Positions 35,599-46,330 of a stretch of DNA of 64,000 nucleotides are shown one piece after another. Both the position numbers and the translations under genes were made by a program. Within the stretch, counting starts at the first letter, position 1. Each line of letters opens with the position of its first letter. The stretch comes from Mallotus nudiflorus (taxonomy: Eukaryota > Streptophyta > Magnoliopsida > Malpighiales > Euphorbiaceae), in the NCBI GenBank assembly GCA_947683625.1, contig CANTUR010000242.1:434001-498000 (forward strand). Direction: 5' to 3'. The notes beneath the pieces are model-generated. The model worked only from the letters and a program-made list of their open reading frames with translations. It made no database searches and had not been told where the DNA came from.

Positions 35599-37209
35599 AA
35601 AGTCTTGCTAAAGAGAAAACCTAAAAAAGAGGTTGTCTAGGCAAAAGGTAGAGACAAACCCGAGTTTGTTGCAAGTAAACCCATGCCTTGTAATGATTAT
35701 TAGTAGTATGATCTCCATTGTAATCTAAATTTCTCTTAATGATTCTTTGAGGCCAAGTTGCCACTAAGTGGTCCAGGAAGTTTTGAGAAAGGGGCCCTGG
35801 TTCAAACTTATGAACTAACTCTACAATCAGTTGTTTGTGACTATATTGACAACAGAGGCAGGCTGAATTGTAAAAGGTGGCAAAATGAAGACCGAAAATT
35901 GGAATGCAATATGTATAGGACTGGATGGTCACATGCTGCAATCCCCACTAAAGGCATATATAGCGGATTAGAGTGTTAGGAAATGTGGATAGCCAGCTAT
36001 GAACATCTGTCGGAATGGGGTGTAGCCTCCTTTTTCGATAATGTTTGGCCTTGTAACACCTGATTTCTTAAAGGGGTTCGAGCAAACTCAATTTCTCATA
36101 AAGCCACATATGCAAATTAACAAATGATTAGGTGAAAATAATAAGATAGTCGAAAGTCAGTAAATGACACTAGAGAGTTTACCTCTAAGAGAAAGGGGCT
36201 TCCTGAGAATCATTGTGTTTCTATGAATTTATCCAATCCAATAATAGTCTCTGCTAAAATGAGAGGGAAGGGATTGAATCCAGATTCTTCCTAATCAAGA
36301 ATGGAAAGGTCCTTCGAATCACAATGTTCAGAGGGAGAAACCCATAGAAACTGGGCATACAAATAGCGAGCCATCATGCGGGGCCAATAAGTTTCTTCTT
36401 TGCCCACACCCATGGTGATCTCAAGGAAGGATTCTAAGATGATTTTTGAACTGAGAATACAGTGAGAGGAAGACTAGGGTGGAAGGTTGAACATACACAC
36501 CATTTGGTATTAAATGGAGTGAGGATTTGGGTTTTCAAGGTTAGGAATCGTAAGTTGGTAAGTGGAATCTGCATGGTGATCGAGAATTGCTTTGAATTCC
36601 TATAGCAATGGACATATTTATGTTGTGTTGAATTGAAAAATACGCTTATAGGGGTCCTAAAATTGAACCATGGTATGGAGAAAGAGAAAATTGATCCTCC
36701 TAGTATGTAGTGATTTGAAGATCGAAAGGTGAAATGGCTCTAACCTAGCCTAAGATTTGTCGTCTAAACCTTTTAAGATCAGTTGTAGCAATTTGAGACT
36801 TCGTTTAGTCATGATTCAAGCTTCAGGGGTGTCTAGAGAGAGAAACTGGAGGTTAAGGACAAAGGGGACTTAAGAACAAGGCTAGATAAAGGGTTATGAG
36901 TTTTTTAAAGGGGTAGAACTGCCTGCTAATGAAGTGATTGCCTCATCGATAAGGTGTCACCTCAGCAGCAAGAGGCGATCGAATCTTCATCAGAGAGCCA
37001 TAAGGCAATCACCTCTTCAGCAGTGTTGGTTGCTGCACTTCATCAAATTATGCAATTTTAATAGGTGTAAATCAGGATGTAATGGGGTAGACAAACACAT
37101 GTAATTATTGAAACTAATTTGCATGTAAAAAATAATAAATTTAATTGAGATAAAAGTTGAATTCTATAAACAATTTGTCAATAAATCAATAAATATATGA
37201 AAAAACATA
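35599..37209 (+). mobile_element. 3' non-coding region of element C, proximal part
   Basis: There is no frame I trust on either strand. Two opposed open frames near 35621-35979 overlap each other and have no recognisable domain. At 36925-37020 there is a cluster of GAGGCGATCG/GCCTCATC relatives like those in the LTRs. Confidence 0.6.
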
Positions 37210-39390
37210 TATGTTCATTGTCTAAGCTAGTTGAATTGGTCGAAAGGGAGAAACAATGGTTTCTAGGCCCTGGTACATTAAGTGTCTAATCCAGCACCCT
37301 AACGTTATCCCCTTTTCCAGCACCACTGCTACTCCTGTCCTCGTCCTCATCATCCTTATTGTCCTTATCAATCTAAAACACATCAATCTGATGCTCGAGA
37401 GTGGCGATCCTTGCCCTACTAGCCTCATCCCAATCCTATTTAGATAAACCATAGGTTAGTAAATTATGCAAGCATGCATACATGCAGGAAATAAAAAGAT
37501 TCTTACCCTCCACTACTGGGTGATCTTCAGCATGTAGTCTCTTTAGGCTTTTATCATACGATACATAAATAGGCCTTGCTCTAAAGGAATCTGTATTCTC
37601 ATATAAATGTTAAAACTAACGGGTGGCTTGAGAATTATAATGAAAGTAGGTCAGGAAGGAGCTTACATGAGTGGCACTGCTAGGGGCGCATGTAGGAGTC
37701 AACTCCTTGTCTAAGGTTAAAAATTGATAAGATAACTCTCTAGGAGGAACCCAACATTGAGCTAAAGGGTCATGGATATGGATAAAATTGCTTGGGACAA
37801 ACTCAGAACTAGGGGCAGTAGTCGGCCTAGCTGCTCGCCAGTCGCCGAAGTCTCCTCCCTACCTGGATCCAATCAATGCCTTAAGGGCTCTCTCTCTCGC
37901 ACTCGAGATCTAGTTGGGGCATGGGCCTAGCGGGTGTAGCCTAAAGGCAAAATAGGAAAAGCATATAAGAACATAATTAATTCTCAAGGTGGAAAAAGCT
38001 GACAGGGATAAACCTGAGAGGTAAAAGTGACATGGAAGGGGACTGTCAGCAGGAGGTGAGTTCGAATGAACTCCATGTATAAGCTTTTCACATGAACTAT
38101 ATGATCCACAGCTAGTGAGCCTGCGACAGCTTGAGCAAGGTCATTGCTCTCCAGCTCGTGAGCCCAAAGCATGCTGTCATGAGGAGACCTGGGAACCCAT
38201 CTCGCTCTAACACCTCCCCTCTAGTTCAAGACCCCGCTTTCCCAGATACTAAGATCGATATCCAGGAACATAAAGGAATACTCTCTTCCAAGCTAGGGGC
38301 TTGGAACGAGTCATCTCAATAGTCTAGCTATCCTCAAGCCCCTATAAGTCATTTCGGATCTGCAAAAAGTAGGGACGTCAGCAGGTAAGCAGATTATATT
38401 TGCATAATTCACTAATGAAAGGGGTTGTGCTTTGTAGGTATTGCATCTTGCGTCAGGGATTTCAGGTGCTGTCTATGGATATGTACTCGGGTGAGATGCC
38501 TCTTCAAGACACGATTAGAACCCTATTACTAATAGTTAGGAAGTGATCCCCCATTCGCAGCACACCCACAAGTAGCTCCAACTCCAAAGCCCAGACCTAA
38601 AAAAAGAAGGGAAAAAGCTGAGTAACTAGTATAAGCAAGTAGAGGTTAGAACAAGTTAAGAAAAGGGAGAGTCATGACTTACCAGAACAACATGCCAAAA
38701 GCTGTAAAATCTCTTGGCCCCTCGGACCACCTCGTCCATGCTCCGATACAGATACGTGAGAGCATAACTACCCCAGTCGAATGTAGATACTTAATCAAAA
38801 TCTCGAAGAGCTGGTAAGAACATCAAGTCAATCGAGCTGGTGGTGTCAACAAAGAAGGTGGTGCGAGCATGAAGGCCCTCACCACCTGTTTAACCTTGCG
38901 GGGAGTGATAATAGCCGCGACTCGCTTTTGGTATAAAAGCTCCTAATCGAGTCCAACTTAAAGGTATAAGTCCCCTTCATGTCGGGAGTCATGCCCAAAA
39001 GCCACTCGATGTATGTGGCCTTGTCTGAAGATAACTAGTGTAAGCTCGCGTGAAGGGGTATGAGGTCTCTAGCATAGGCAATCCCCATAATAATGACAAA
39101 TGGCACCGAGTCCACGGTGAACTCACTAAATGGAAGATGGAAGGTGTGAGCCGTGTCGAACCACCTCTCTATCAGAGCATGTAATGGCTGATAATTTGTT
39201 CATCCCTACTCAGAAAGAAGCAAAAGTATGAAGTCTTCGAATCCAGTCTCCTAGATCCAATCCCTCTAGTCGTCAGTTAGCTCGCCATAGAAGACTCGAG
39301 CCCGATGAAAATTCCCAGTGCCCTTAAATGTTTGAGCATCATGCTACAAGCAAAGAAATAAGGAAGTGAAGTTTATGCATTTTATTATCA
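37210..39390 (-). pseudogene. Antisense plant-mobile-domain (PMD) reading frame of element C
   Basis: On the minus strand, from 39390 down, are ARVFYGELTDD, a GFEDFILLLLSE block, ALIERWFDTAHTFHLPFSEF (39119-39178), KATYIEWLLGMTPDMKGTYT (about 38970-39030), LPALRDFD, FDWGSYALTYLYRSMDEVV (about 38720-38785), and after an apparent intron WALELELLVGVLR (about 38550-38590). The x-ERW-x4-HTFHLP block followed by the F-WG-x2-ALxYLY block is the signature of PMD proteins (transposon-derived, also found as host genes). A later open piece (38172-37984) is LWAHELESNDLAQAVAGSLA. Stops and at least one frame change make it non-functional. PMD frames running against gag-pol are reported in the Tat lineage. 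Confidence 0.75.
38597..38682 (-). other. Apparent spliceosomal intron in the antisense PMD frame
   Basis: On the minus strand the coding match ends at a GTAAGT donor (38682-38677) and resumes after a pyrimidine-rich TTTTTTTAG acceptor (38598-38597), giving an 86-base intron. It is inferred from the break in PMD similarity plus consensus splice sites. No transcript data are available here. Confidence 0.6.
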
Positions 39391-39429
39391 TTGAAAAGTT
39401 CAGAATGAATAAGCATATAACTAAAGCAA

Positions 39430-39570
39430 ATTGCCATGTCAATGAAGCGATCGCCTCACCACAGAGGTGATTGCCTCTTCAAAAAGGTGATAGCCTTCAA
39501 TCAGCAAGAGTGACCGTCGCCTCTTTAAAAGAAGACTATTATCTCATCGAAGAGGCGATTGCCTCTACAA
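39430..39570. repeat. Cluster of GAGGCGATCGCCTC-like palindromes
   Basis: Five or six units related to GAGGCGATCGCCTC occur in 140 bases (GAAGCGATCGCCTC at about 39443, GAGGCGATTGCCTC at about 39555, and degraded ones between), spaced by CATC/CTTC linkers. The same motif fills parts of both C LTRs. Confidence 0.8.
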
Positions 39571-40109
39571 GATGCAGACAGCGATGATTCTCAATTTTTG
39601 ACAATTATAATAGTAAATTTCATATTTGTTTAAACTAATAATGCCTTGGAATAATAAATACACAATAACAATCACTGAACTAATATAATTTTACAGGAAA
39701 ATTTGGGTACTAACCTCTCCATATGCAAACGAACAGATGTGGGACCCTAGATCCGCCAGGAGGGGAATCGAGCCTCCTCATGTCAGTCCTAGACTCTAAG
39801 AAGTGCTAACGGAAGGTGGGATGTAATCCCACTTAGGTATAGGAGGTGTTCCCTCATCCTCTATTATTTGGGAAAAAAAGTAAGGTACAAAAAGTGCAGA
39901 TGAAAAAGAGAGAAGAAAAAGGAAAATGACAAAAGTGAAAAGAGAGGAAAGTGGGAGAGAGGTTACTTTTTTATAGTGGGTGCAAGTTCAAGGGTTTTTC
40001 AAAAAAGGGGGTATTATTGTATGCTAAGAAGTTAAAGTTTAGGGATAGAAGTCGTCTAAATAAAGTTTCAGGAAGAGTGGGCCAAGAAAACCCAAATATC
40101 ATATCGCAA

Positions 40110-40372
40110 CAGGATAGAGCTATTCGGGTTTGAATCCCCAAAGCTCAAGGATAGGGTTGTTTAGGTTTGAATCCCCGAAGCTCAAGGACAGGGCTATTCA
40201 GGTTTGAATCCTCGAAGCTCAAGGAAAGGGCTATTTGGGTTTCAATCCCCAAAGCTCAAGGAAAGGGTTATTCAGGTTTGAATCCTTGAAGCTCAAGGAA
40301 AGGGCTACTCGGGTTTGAATCCCCAAAGCTCAAAGAAAGGGTTATTTGGGATTGAATCCCCAAAGCTCAAAG
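40110..40372 (+). repeat. 37-bp tandem array, about seven units
   Basis: Units of the type AAGGAAAGGGCTATTCGG-GTTTGAATCCCCAAAGCTC repeat with a period of 37 (for example AAGCTC at 40141 and 40178). Single-base changes distinguish the copies, and the array fades at both ends. It lies in the 3' part of element C, where Ogre/Tat elements often hold tandem repeats. Confidence 0.9.
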
Positions 40373-40429
40373 ATTGAGATGACCGTTCGAGTAGTATCCC
40401 TGAAGTTGAAACTAAACAACAACTAGGCT

Positions 40430-40790
40430 AGGAAAACTCATAAGTCTACATCCCCGAAGAAGTGATAATCAGACGAGGAAAATTTGGGAACCACATCCCC
40501 AATGGTAATTGAGCCAGGAAAAATATAGAACCAAAGTTAAGGTTAAGTGATGATTGGGCCAGGAAAACCCGAGAATCATGTTTCAGGTGACTGATGGTTG
40601 GGCCAGGAAAACCCATAAGTCTATGTCCCCAATGAAACAATAATCGGGAAAGGAAAAATTAAAGTTAACAGTCTTCAAATGCCTTATCAAATATTAATGA
40701 GTGGTTGATCAGGCCAGGAAAACTTGAGGATCACGGTCATATTTCAGAATTAAAGGACTCAACTCTCGGGTGAAACTTGAGAGCTAGGTA
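40430..40790 (+). repeat. Degenerate repeats built on GGGCCAGGAAAA
   Basis: Five to six irregular units of about 45-65 bases share a TGATxATTGGGCCAGGAAAACCC core (near 40470, 40510, 40555, 40600, 40640 and 40710). They look like an older tandem array next to the 37-bp one. Confidence 0.65.
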
Positions 40791-40888
40791 TGTTACTAAT
40801 CTTATTTATCTGTTTGTTGTTGTGCATGTGATTTTTTGAAAAATTATTATTGCATGCCTTTGATTTTTTAAAAAATTAGAGGGCAAAC

Positions 40889-42987
40889 TGTAGACATCTG
40901 ATTCGGTTGGCCTGTGTTAGGGGATAAATTAGGGATGCTCGGTTTGATCAGCCTGTTGTCAAGCCCAATGATGAGAATGTGAAACTTGGACATAAGCATA
41001 AAACCTTAATCTCCAATTGAAAATGGACTTAAAAAAGCCTAAAAGCCTCAAAAAGCTCAAAACTTAGCCTAATTGGACAATATTTGGCCCAGGCCCGCCT
41101 AGCCTAACACAGGCCCAGGCCAAAGAGGCGTCGCCTTAGTGCAATGAGCCGATTGCCTCTTTGGTAGCTGCTGCAGAGGTGGTTGCCTCATCGAAGAGGC
41201 GATGTCTCTGTTGCAGACCACTTACAACTGCATTTAATACAGCTGCAACCATGTTGGCCAAGTGGTGTGGGCCCTATACCCCCAAACCTAATTTTGCATG
41301 AGGAAAAGATTTTTAGGGGAAAGAAAAAGGCTATGGAGGCTTATTATGAACTAGAGAGCTTAGGGGCAGGGATAAGGTAAGGGAATAAAAAGAAAAAAAA
41401 AGAGAAAGAAAAAAGGGGGGAGAAACCAAAGAAGAAAAAAAAACCATTGAAGGAGAGAAGGGAGCTCTGAAGAAAGAAAGAAGGACATTCTTAAGGGTGA
41501 AAGATAAATCCAAGCTAAAACAAGTCCACATTCTTTAGGAGAAAAAGGAAGAAAGTTTGTGCCAAGGTGAAAATCACATCTTAGTGAGGATCATAATAAA
41601 ACACACATCTCTAAGGGCCTATCATTTTGGTAAAAACTTGCATTTAAACTCAATATATTCATCATTTTGTGTGCTTGCTTTGTGTGTGACTAAGTCATTA
41701 GTATACTTTAGGTATATTTTTAGTTTATTTTGTTTGTTACGTTATTTCATTGATGTGATCCCTTAAACTATCGCATGTAGCTTTAATTTGGTATTTGTTG
41801 GATGCATATATGCATGTGTTGTTTGCTTAAAGTAGAAGTCTAATCATTTTGAGAGTCAAACCAACCTGTCAATCAAGTGATGCCTCTTCACAGAGGCATT
41901 GCCCCTTGTCAATGAGGCAATCACCTCTTCACAGAGGCGATCGCCACATTAACAGGCCTCCAGGAAATTTGGCCTCTCCATTTATTCGTTCCTGCATGAT
42001 TCATTTTAAATGCATAAAGGAGGCCTGTTGACGAGGTGATGCCTCATCACAAAGGCATCGCCTCTTGCCAATAAGGCGATCGCCTCATCACATATGGCGG
42101 TGATGAGGCGATCGCCATATTGACAAGTCAGCCCGCCGTTTGGCCTTTCTCCTTTTATTAATTTTTGCTGTAATGTTCACTTCACATGCCCTTTCTGTCT
42201 TCAGGCATATTTATTTCCCATACATGATGGTGGTTACCTTGAATATTTGATGATTTCTTTGGTTTGTAATATGAAAACCCTTTCTTTTAGAACATTTCTT
42301 TGTAAGTATTGTTATATATGATTTCGTGTTTTGGAGAAATTAACTGCATGTTTATTGTAGGAATTACTTAATGATTTTCATCATTGAGTAGTTGCCTTCG
42401 TTAGCTAACCCTTTCAGATCATTGCGTTTGTGTAAATAGTTTATTATTGGTTTACTTTTAGTATATGTTTGGTTTATTTTCTATATATTATTCTTTTATT
42501 TTGCCTAAAAGCGTTGTAATTCCTAATCCCTTCCCCCATTTGATTTTGAATGTATGGTTGTAAATTATTACTTATTTTATTTTTTTGAATGATGGAACTT
42601 AAAAGCATGAAATGGGATTAATGTGCAAACTTGGACTTAACTATAAAACTTGGAAAGTGAATGAAGGCAAGTGCAATTTTAAATGTAAATAAGGAAATAA
42701 TTAAATAATTAAAGGTAATAAAATGCAAAGCACAAACAGAGGCCAACCGCAAGGTTGGGTGGGCATTTAAACGCTCATACCCAATTTTCGAACCTGATCT
42801 CTGATGATGGCTTAATGGAACCTCTGTGGGATCTAGTTGTTGTACAGTGTGTCCCGGCTTTTATCCGGGTGGCGACTCCATCTCTGAATAGGCCCAAGAC
42901 CTATATTGTATTTCCAAGTGGGCCTCGAGCCCACACAGTGCCATGATCGCCAAACACTTAGGTGCATGCTAAATCCCACCGCCTATA
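40889..42987 (+). mobile_element. 3' LTR of element C
   Basis: The 2099-bp LTR starts TGTAGACATC after an AGAGGGCAAAC purine stretch and ends CCGCCTATA. It matches the 5' LTR with several-percent divergence, chiefly transitions. Extra sequence relative to the 5' LTR lies at 41150-41215, 41885-41935 and 42050-42115, in each case extra GAGGCGATCGCCTC-type units. Confidence 0.93.
42075..42116. repeat. Perfect 16-bp inverted repeat with 10-base spacer
   Basis: GGCGATCGCCTCATCA (42075-42090) is followed by ten bases and then its exact reverse complement TGATGAGGCGATCGCC (42101-42116). Each arm itself contains the GGCGATCGCC palindrome. It can form a strong hairpin. The 5' LTR lacks it. Confidence 0.92.
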
Positions 42988-43904
42988 ATTATAAAAATAG
43001 TTAAAAACCCATTTAATAAAAAAATAGTAAATAATTTATTAGTTGAATATAATTTTTGAAATTAGTATTAATTAGTTAAAATAGTAAATAATTTGTAAAA
43101 ATTATTTTAATACCAATTATTATTCAAAAATATTTAAAACATATAATTTAAATATATTTTCAATAAAAACACATAATTAACTCATAAATCCAATATTCAC
43201 ATAATATAATATATTTTCCAAAAATTATATAAAATTGCTAAAAATTATTTTATTAATACTAAAATTACTAACTTAAATTAATAACATTAATTTAATCAAA
43301 TATCCATCCAAAATAAATAATTAACATAATTAACAAAAATTCAATTTAAATTATTAACATATTCAAACATACCCATTATCCAAATTAATTCAAAAAAATA
43401 AACAAAAAATATATTTGAGTAGATTGAGCTACCCTAATTTACATTATTAAAACAAAAACTCATGGATCAAATACAATAATTAAAAAAATTCAGAACCCTA
43501 ATGTAACTTAAACAAAAACTTGGCATAACTGAAAAATAAGAGAGTTTAAGCTAAAACCGAGCTTAGAATTAAACTCACAGGTGTTAAAGCTTCTAAAATA
43601 CATCAGAATCAAGAGCTCTCGTGACCGGAGTCGTCTCTGGCAAAAATGGAGATCCTAAAGTGCAGTCTCAGTTCAACACTTTTTGGCGAGCTCCAAGTGG
43701 CGTCGATGGCTGGAGGAAGAAGATAAGGCAATGGTGATGAAGGGTGGTGGCAGTGGTGGCATAGTGAGGGTGAGGGTGGTGCTATTTTTGTGCGAGTGAG
43801 GGAGGTGATAGCATGAAGAAGAAAAGAAAAAATGGTGAAGAAGAAAAGAAAAAAAAAAGAGGTGAAGAGAAGAAAGGAAATGGTTGATCATGTGAATTGC
43901 TTTT

Positions 43905-43948
<44 letters not shown>

Positions 43949-44299
43949 ATATAAAGTTAATTATATGTATACACATAAACACACAGTAATACAATAATAA
44001 TAACATAACAATAACAATAATATTAACCCTAATTAAATAATAATAACAATATAAATAATAATATTAAGCACAATAAAAATATTAATAATAATACTATTAA
44101 AAATATTAGCAACAAAAATGATTTTAATACTTTAAATAATGAAACTCACAAAATAATTATTTTACGTAAATAAAATATTTAGAATAAAATAAATGAATAA
44201 TATACACAATAATGATAATATATAAATAAAATTTTAAATTTTATTAATATTACATATCTCAAAATAATTTTTGATTATTTAAAATGTCATATCATTACA
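42988..44299 (-). mobile_element. Minus-strand LTR E, right piece
   Basis: After the ATTAT duplication the minus-strand LTR interrupted at 24451 continues and ends at CATATCATTACA (44299), which on its own strand is the TGTAATGATATG start. The centre aligns with 51860-52900 of the solo LTR and with 6040-7470 of element B. A (TA)n run of about 37 bases lies at 43908-43944. C-rich open frames at 43673-43891 on the minus strand correspond to the C-rich LTR block. Confidence 0.8.
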
Positions 44300-44878
44300 G
44301 ATGAACAATGATAATTCCTTTCTTGGCTAATCCCTAATTTCAAATACTTTACTTTTGGTTTTATAAAGATTTGGCATTTTTGTTATTTCATCTTTATTTT
44401 GAAGTCACATGCGTGTTTCACTTGATACATGTTGTACGTCCACATCAGCTATGGAGTGGGGCACACATATTGCCATGTTATGACCAAAATAAACATTAAT
44501 TTATAATTTATTAATAGATTCATAATTTTAATTATAATTTTTAAAAGTTAAGACACTCATTTGTAAAATTTTAAAAAATTCAGATATAAAAATATTCATT
44601 ATGTTGTGTGTATATATACACACAACATATCCAATTACAAAAACGCCCATATCCAAATATTCATTATCCAATGACATGCCCATCTTTTTTTTTTTTTTTT
44701 TATTGTTCGAAAAAAAAAGGGCATGAAAAACCCGGACCACATAAAAAACAGCAGGGTCGACGGTTCGCGCGCTTGCCCTTTACTTTAAATAGGGTACAAT
44801 TGGCCTTCGCACACGGCTATTACTTTTAGGGTTTTCAGAAGAGGAAATATTGTTAGATCTCTCCGAATTTCTTTGGCC
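44300..44878 (+). promoter_or_regulatory. Upstream region and 5' UTR of the cystatin-like gene
   Basis: This is single-copy-looking sequence between the LTR and the gene. A TATA-like TTTAAATAG lies at 44784-44792, about 90 bases before the start codon. A TTAGGGTTT box (telo-box in the sense of plant translation-related promoters) lies at 44826-44834. A T18-like run at 44686-44703 and a GTGTGTATATATACACAC palindrome near 44605-44623 are the other landmarks. The exact transcription start is not visible. Confidence 0.5.
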
Positions 44879-46010
44879 ATGTTGATTACTAAGGCATTTA
44901 TATTGTATGGGCCCATCTTCGAGCCTGAGGCACCTCCGCCGCTGGAGGAGGAGGTTGATGATGAAACATCTGTTCCCGAATCACCTTTGAAGAAGCCAAA
45001 GATTGAAGGCAGTAGTGATGAACAGAAGGAGAAGGAGGAGGAGGAGGAGAGTGATAGCGAAGATGAAGATGACAGCGAAGATGAAGATGGTATAACCAAA
45101 GAGGAAAAGAACCGTTTCAGAGCATACCAGGCTCAAATTATGCAATACCAAGTGAGATATATAAAATTAATGTCATCTCTTTTTTTTTTTTTTTTATTAA
45201 TCTTAATCTAGGATTGAATGGTGCTTAATGTATTGTTTGATTGATTGATTATTATTATTTTTTTTAGGGTTTTCATGTGGATCGGGAGCTACTGCCACAG
45301 TATTGTTTTGGTAAGGTCGTTCCTAATAATCTTGAGGCAAATACCTTAAAAGTAAAATTAATAGCAGAAGGAACTCGTGCTGCGGTTGATCATCACAATG
45401 CCCAAAATCTGGTATATTTATTTTATTTTCTTTGCTATTAATCACTTTCAATTAAACAAATACAACCAATTCCCTCTCTCTAATTATTTGTTCATTGGAT
45501 TGCAGACTCCTAAATTAGAATTTGTTCGTGTTCTAAAGGCAAATAGTCAGCAAGTCACCTTCTATGTGACATTTGAGGCTAAAGATTTATCTTCTGGAGA
45601 TGTTGCAACTTATCAAACAGTTGTTCACTACTACCCTAGTGGTGGAAAACATCCTCCTTCTCAGTTTACCTTTATCCGACCAGAACCAGAACACCACAAA
45701 ATCAAAAGACTAGAAACCGAGCACCGCAAAATCAAAGGTAAAATAGTTTCACTTAGAGTTTGATTTGCATCATGCTTTCTAGCCCTTTGTGAATTTTGAA
45801 ATTGTGTGCTTTTTGGATCCTTTCCTTCTCTGCTGGGTCTGAGGTAACAATACAACTTCTTTGCTTAAACTTACTCTTTTTGAACTTATACCCATTTATA
45901 TTACAAGTAATTTAGCACGTTGGTTCTTTAGGCTATCCATTTGCCAACAGTCATGTGGAATATGATTTTAACAGTGTTTCTTTTGTTATTTTTCAGATGA
46001 AGGCAATTGA
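44879..46010 (+). CDS. Cystatin-superfamily-like protein with acidic N-terminus, four exons, 220 residues
   Basis: Exons are 44879-45151, 45268-45411, 45506-45737 and 45997-46010. All introns have GT..AG ends (GTGAGA/TTTTTTAG, GTATAT/TTGCAG, GGTAAA/TTTCAG) and the frame stays open through all joins to TGA. Residues 1-25 hold a hydrophobic/Pro segment, 40-70 a Lys-Pro patch and a very acidic Asp/Glu/Ser run (EEEEESDSEDEDDSEDED), 75-91 a charged helix. Residues 140-195 carry LEFVRVLKANSQQVTFYVTF, EAKD and YQTVVHYYP, the helix-strand pattern of plant cystatin/monellin-fold proteins. The inhibitory QxVxG loop is not conserved, so protease inhibition is doubtful. The role is unknown. The acidic stretch and KKPK suggest a nuclear protein, which is inference. 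A TTG six bases upstream is not needed as a start, because ATG 44879 is first in frame. Confidence 0.82.
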
Positions 46011-46330
46011 GGTTTCAAATTGAGGGTTTCTAAAGCTGATTACTAAATCTTAACTAGAGCGGGTAAAGGCAAGTAATAGGAAATATGTAGCGCTGTCTAA
46101 ATGTGATATGTTTGTTTCTTGGATTTTAAGTTTTATTTAACAAATGCTATGTATGTAATTGCTGCGTGACCTCTAACATCTGATGTATTGTGTCGTTGAC
46201 TCTTGTATTTAATTAGTTATTCTTAGTTATGCATAAGTGTTTTTGTTTTTCTACGTATCAACATGAAATACTTGTACCATTATAAAACACAACCGGTTTC
46301 TTTTTTTTTTTTTTTTTTTTTTTTTGTAAT
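46011..46330 (+). other. Probable 3' UTR and downstream flank of the cystatin-like gene
   Basis: AT-rich, non-coding sequence after the stop codon. AATAAA is absent in perfect form; TGTATGTAATTG and TTGTATTTAATTAG stretches near 46148-46215 are plausible plant 3'-end signals. A 24-base T run at 46302-46325 follows and may be the scar of a retroposed poly(A) in reverse. Confidence 0.45.

Larger units (their letters stand above)
24452..42987 (+). mobile_element. Tat/Ogre-like Ty3/gypsy element C, both LTRs and target duplication present
   Basis: The two LTRs (24452-26433 and 40889-42987) start TGTAGACA and end CCTATA, and the flanks are identical ATTAT pentamers (24447-24451 and 42988-42992). 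Inside are a tRNA-Arg-type primer site, gag, protease plus G-patch, RT, two RNase H domains, integrase, a long 3' non-coding part with an antisense PMD frame, and a tandem array. Long 3' space, antisense frames and a second RNase H are known traits of the plant Tat lineage. Every protein region has stops or frameshifts. A 2.0-kb solo LTR interrupts RT. The element split LTR E when it inserted. Confidence 0.93.

Noticed and set aside
35621..35979. Two opposed 70-106 residue frames after integrase
   Set aside because: They overlap on opposite strands, and neither has a recognisable motif or a continued frame.
40110..40372. CRISPR-like array of 37-bp repeats
   Set aside because: The units abut without unique spacers and the context is a plant retroelement, so it is a minisatellite.
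24452..42987. Integrated plant pararetrovirus
   Set aside because: Integrase, LTRs and a target duplication are present and there is no movement protein or coat motif, so it is an LTR retrotransposon.
44608..44829. Plus-strand frame upstream of the cystatin-like gene
   Set aside because: It runs through a T-run and overlaps the promoter and 5' UTR, so it is unlikely to be coding.
46302..46325. Poly(T) as the end of a retroposed processed gene
   Set aside because: No matching coding sequence lies beside it and no flanking duplication was found.
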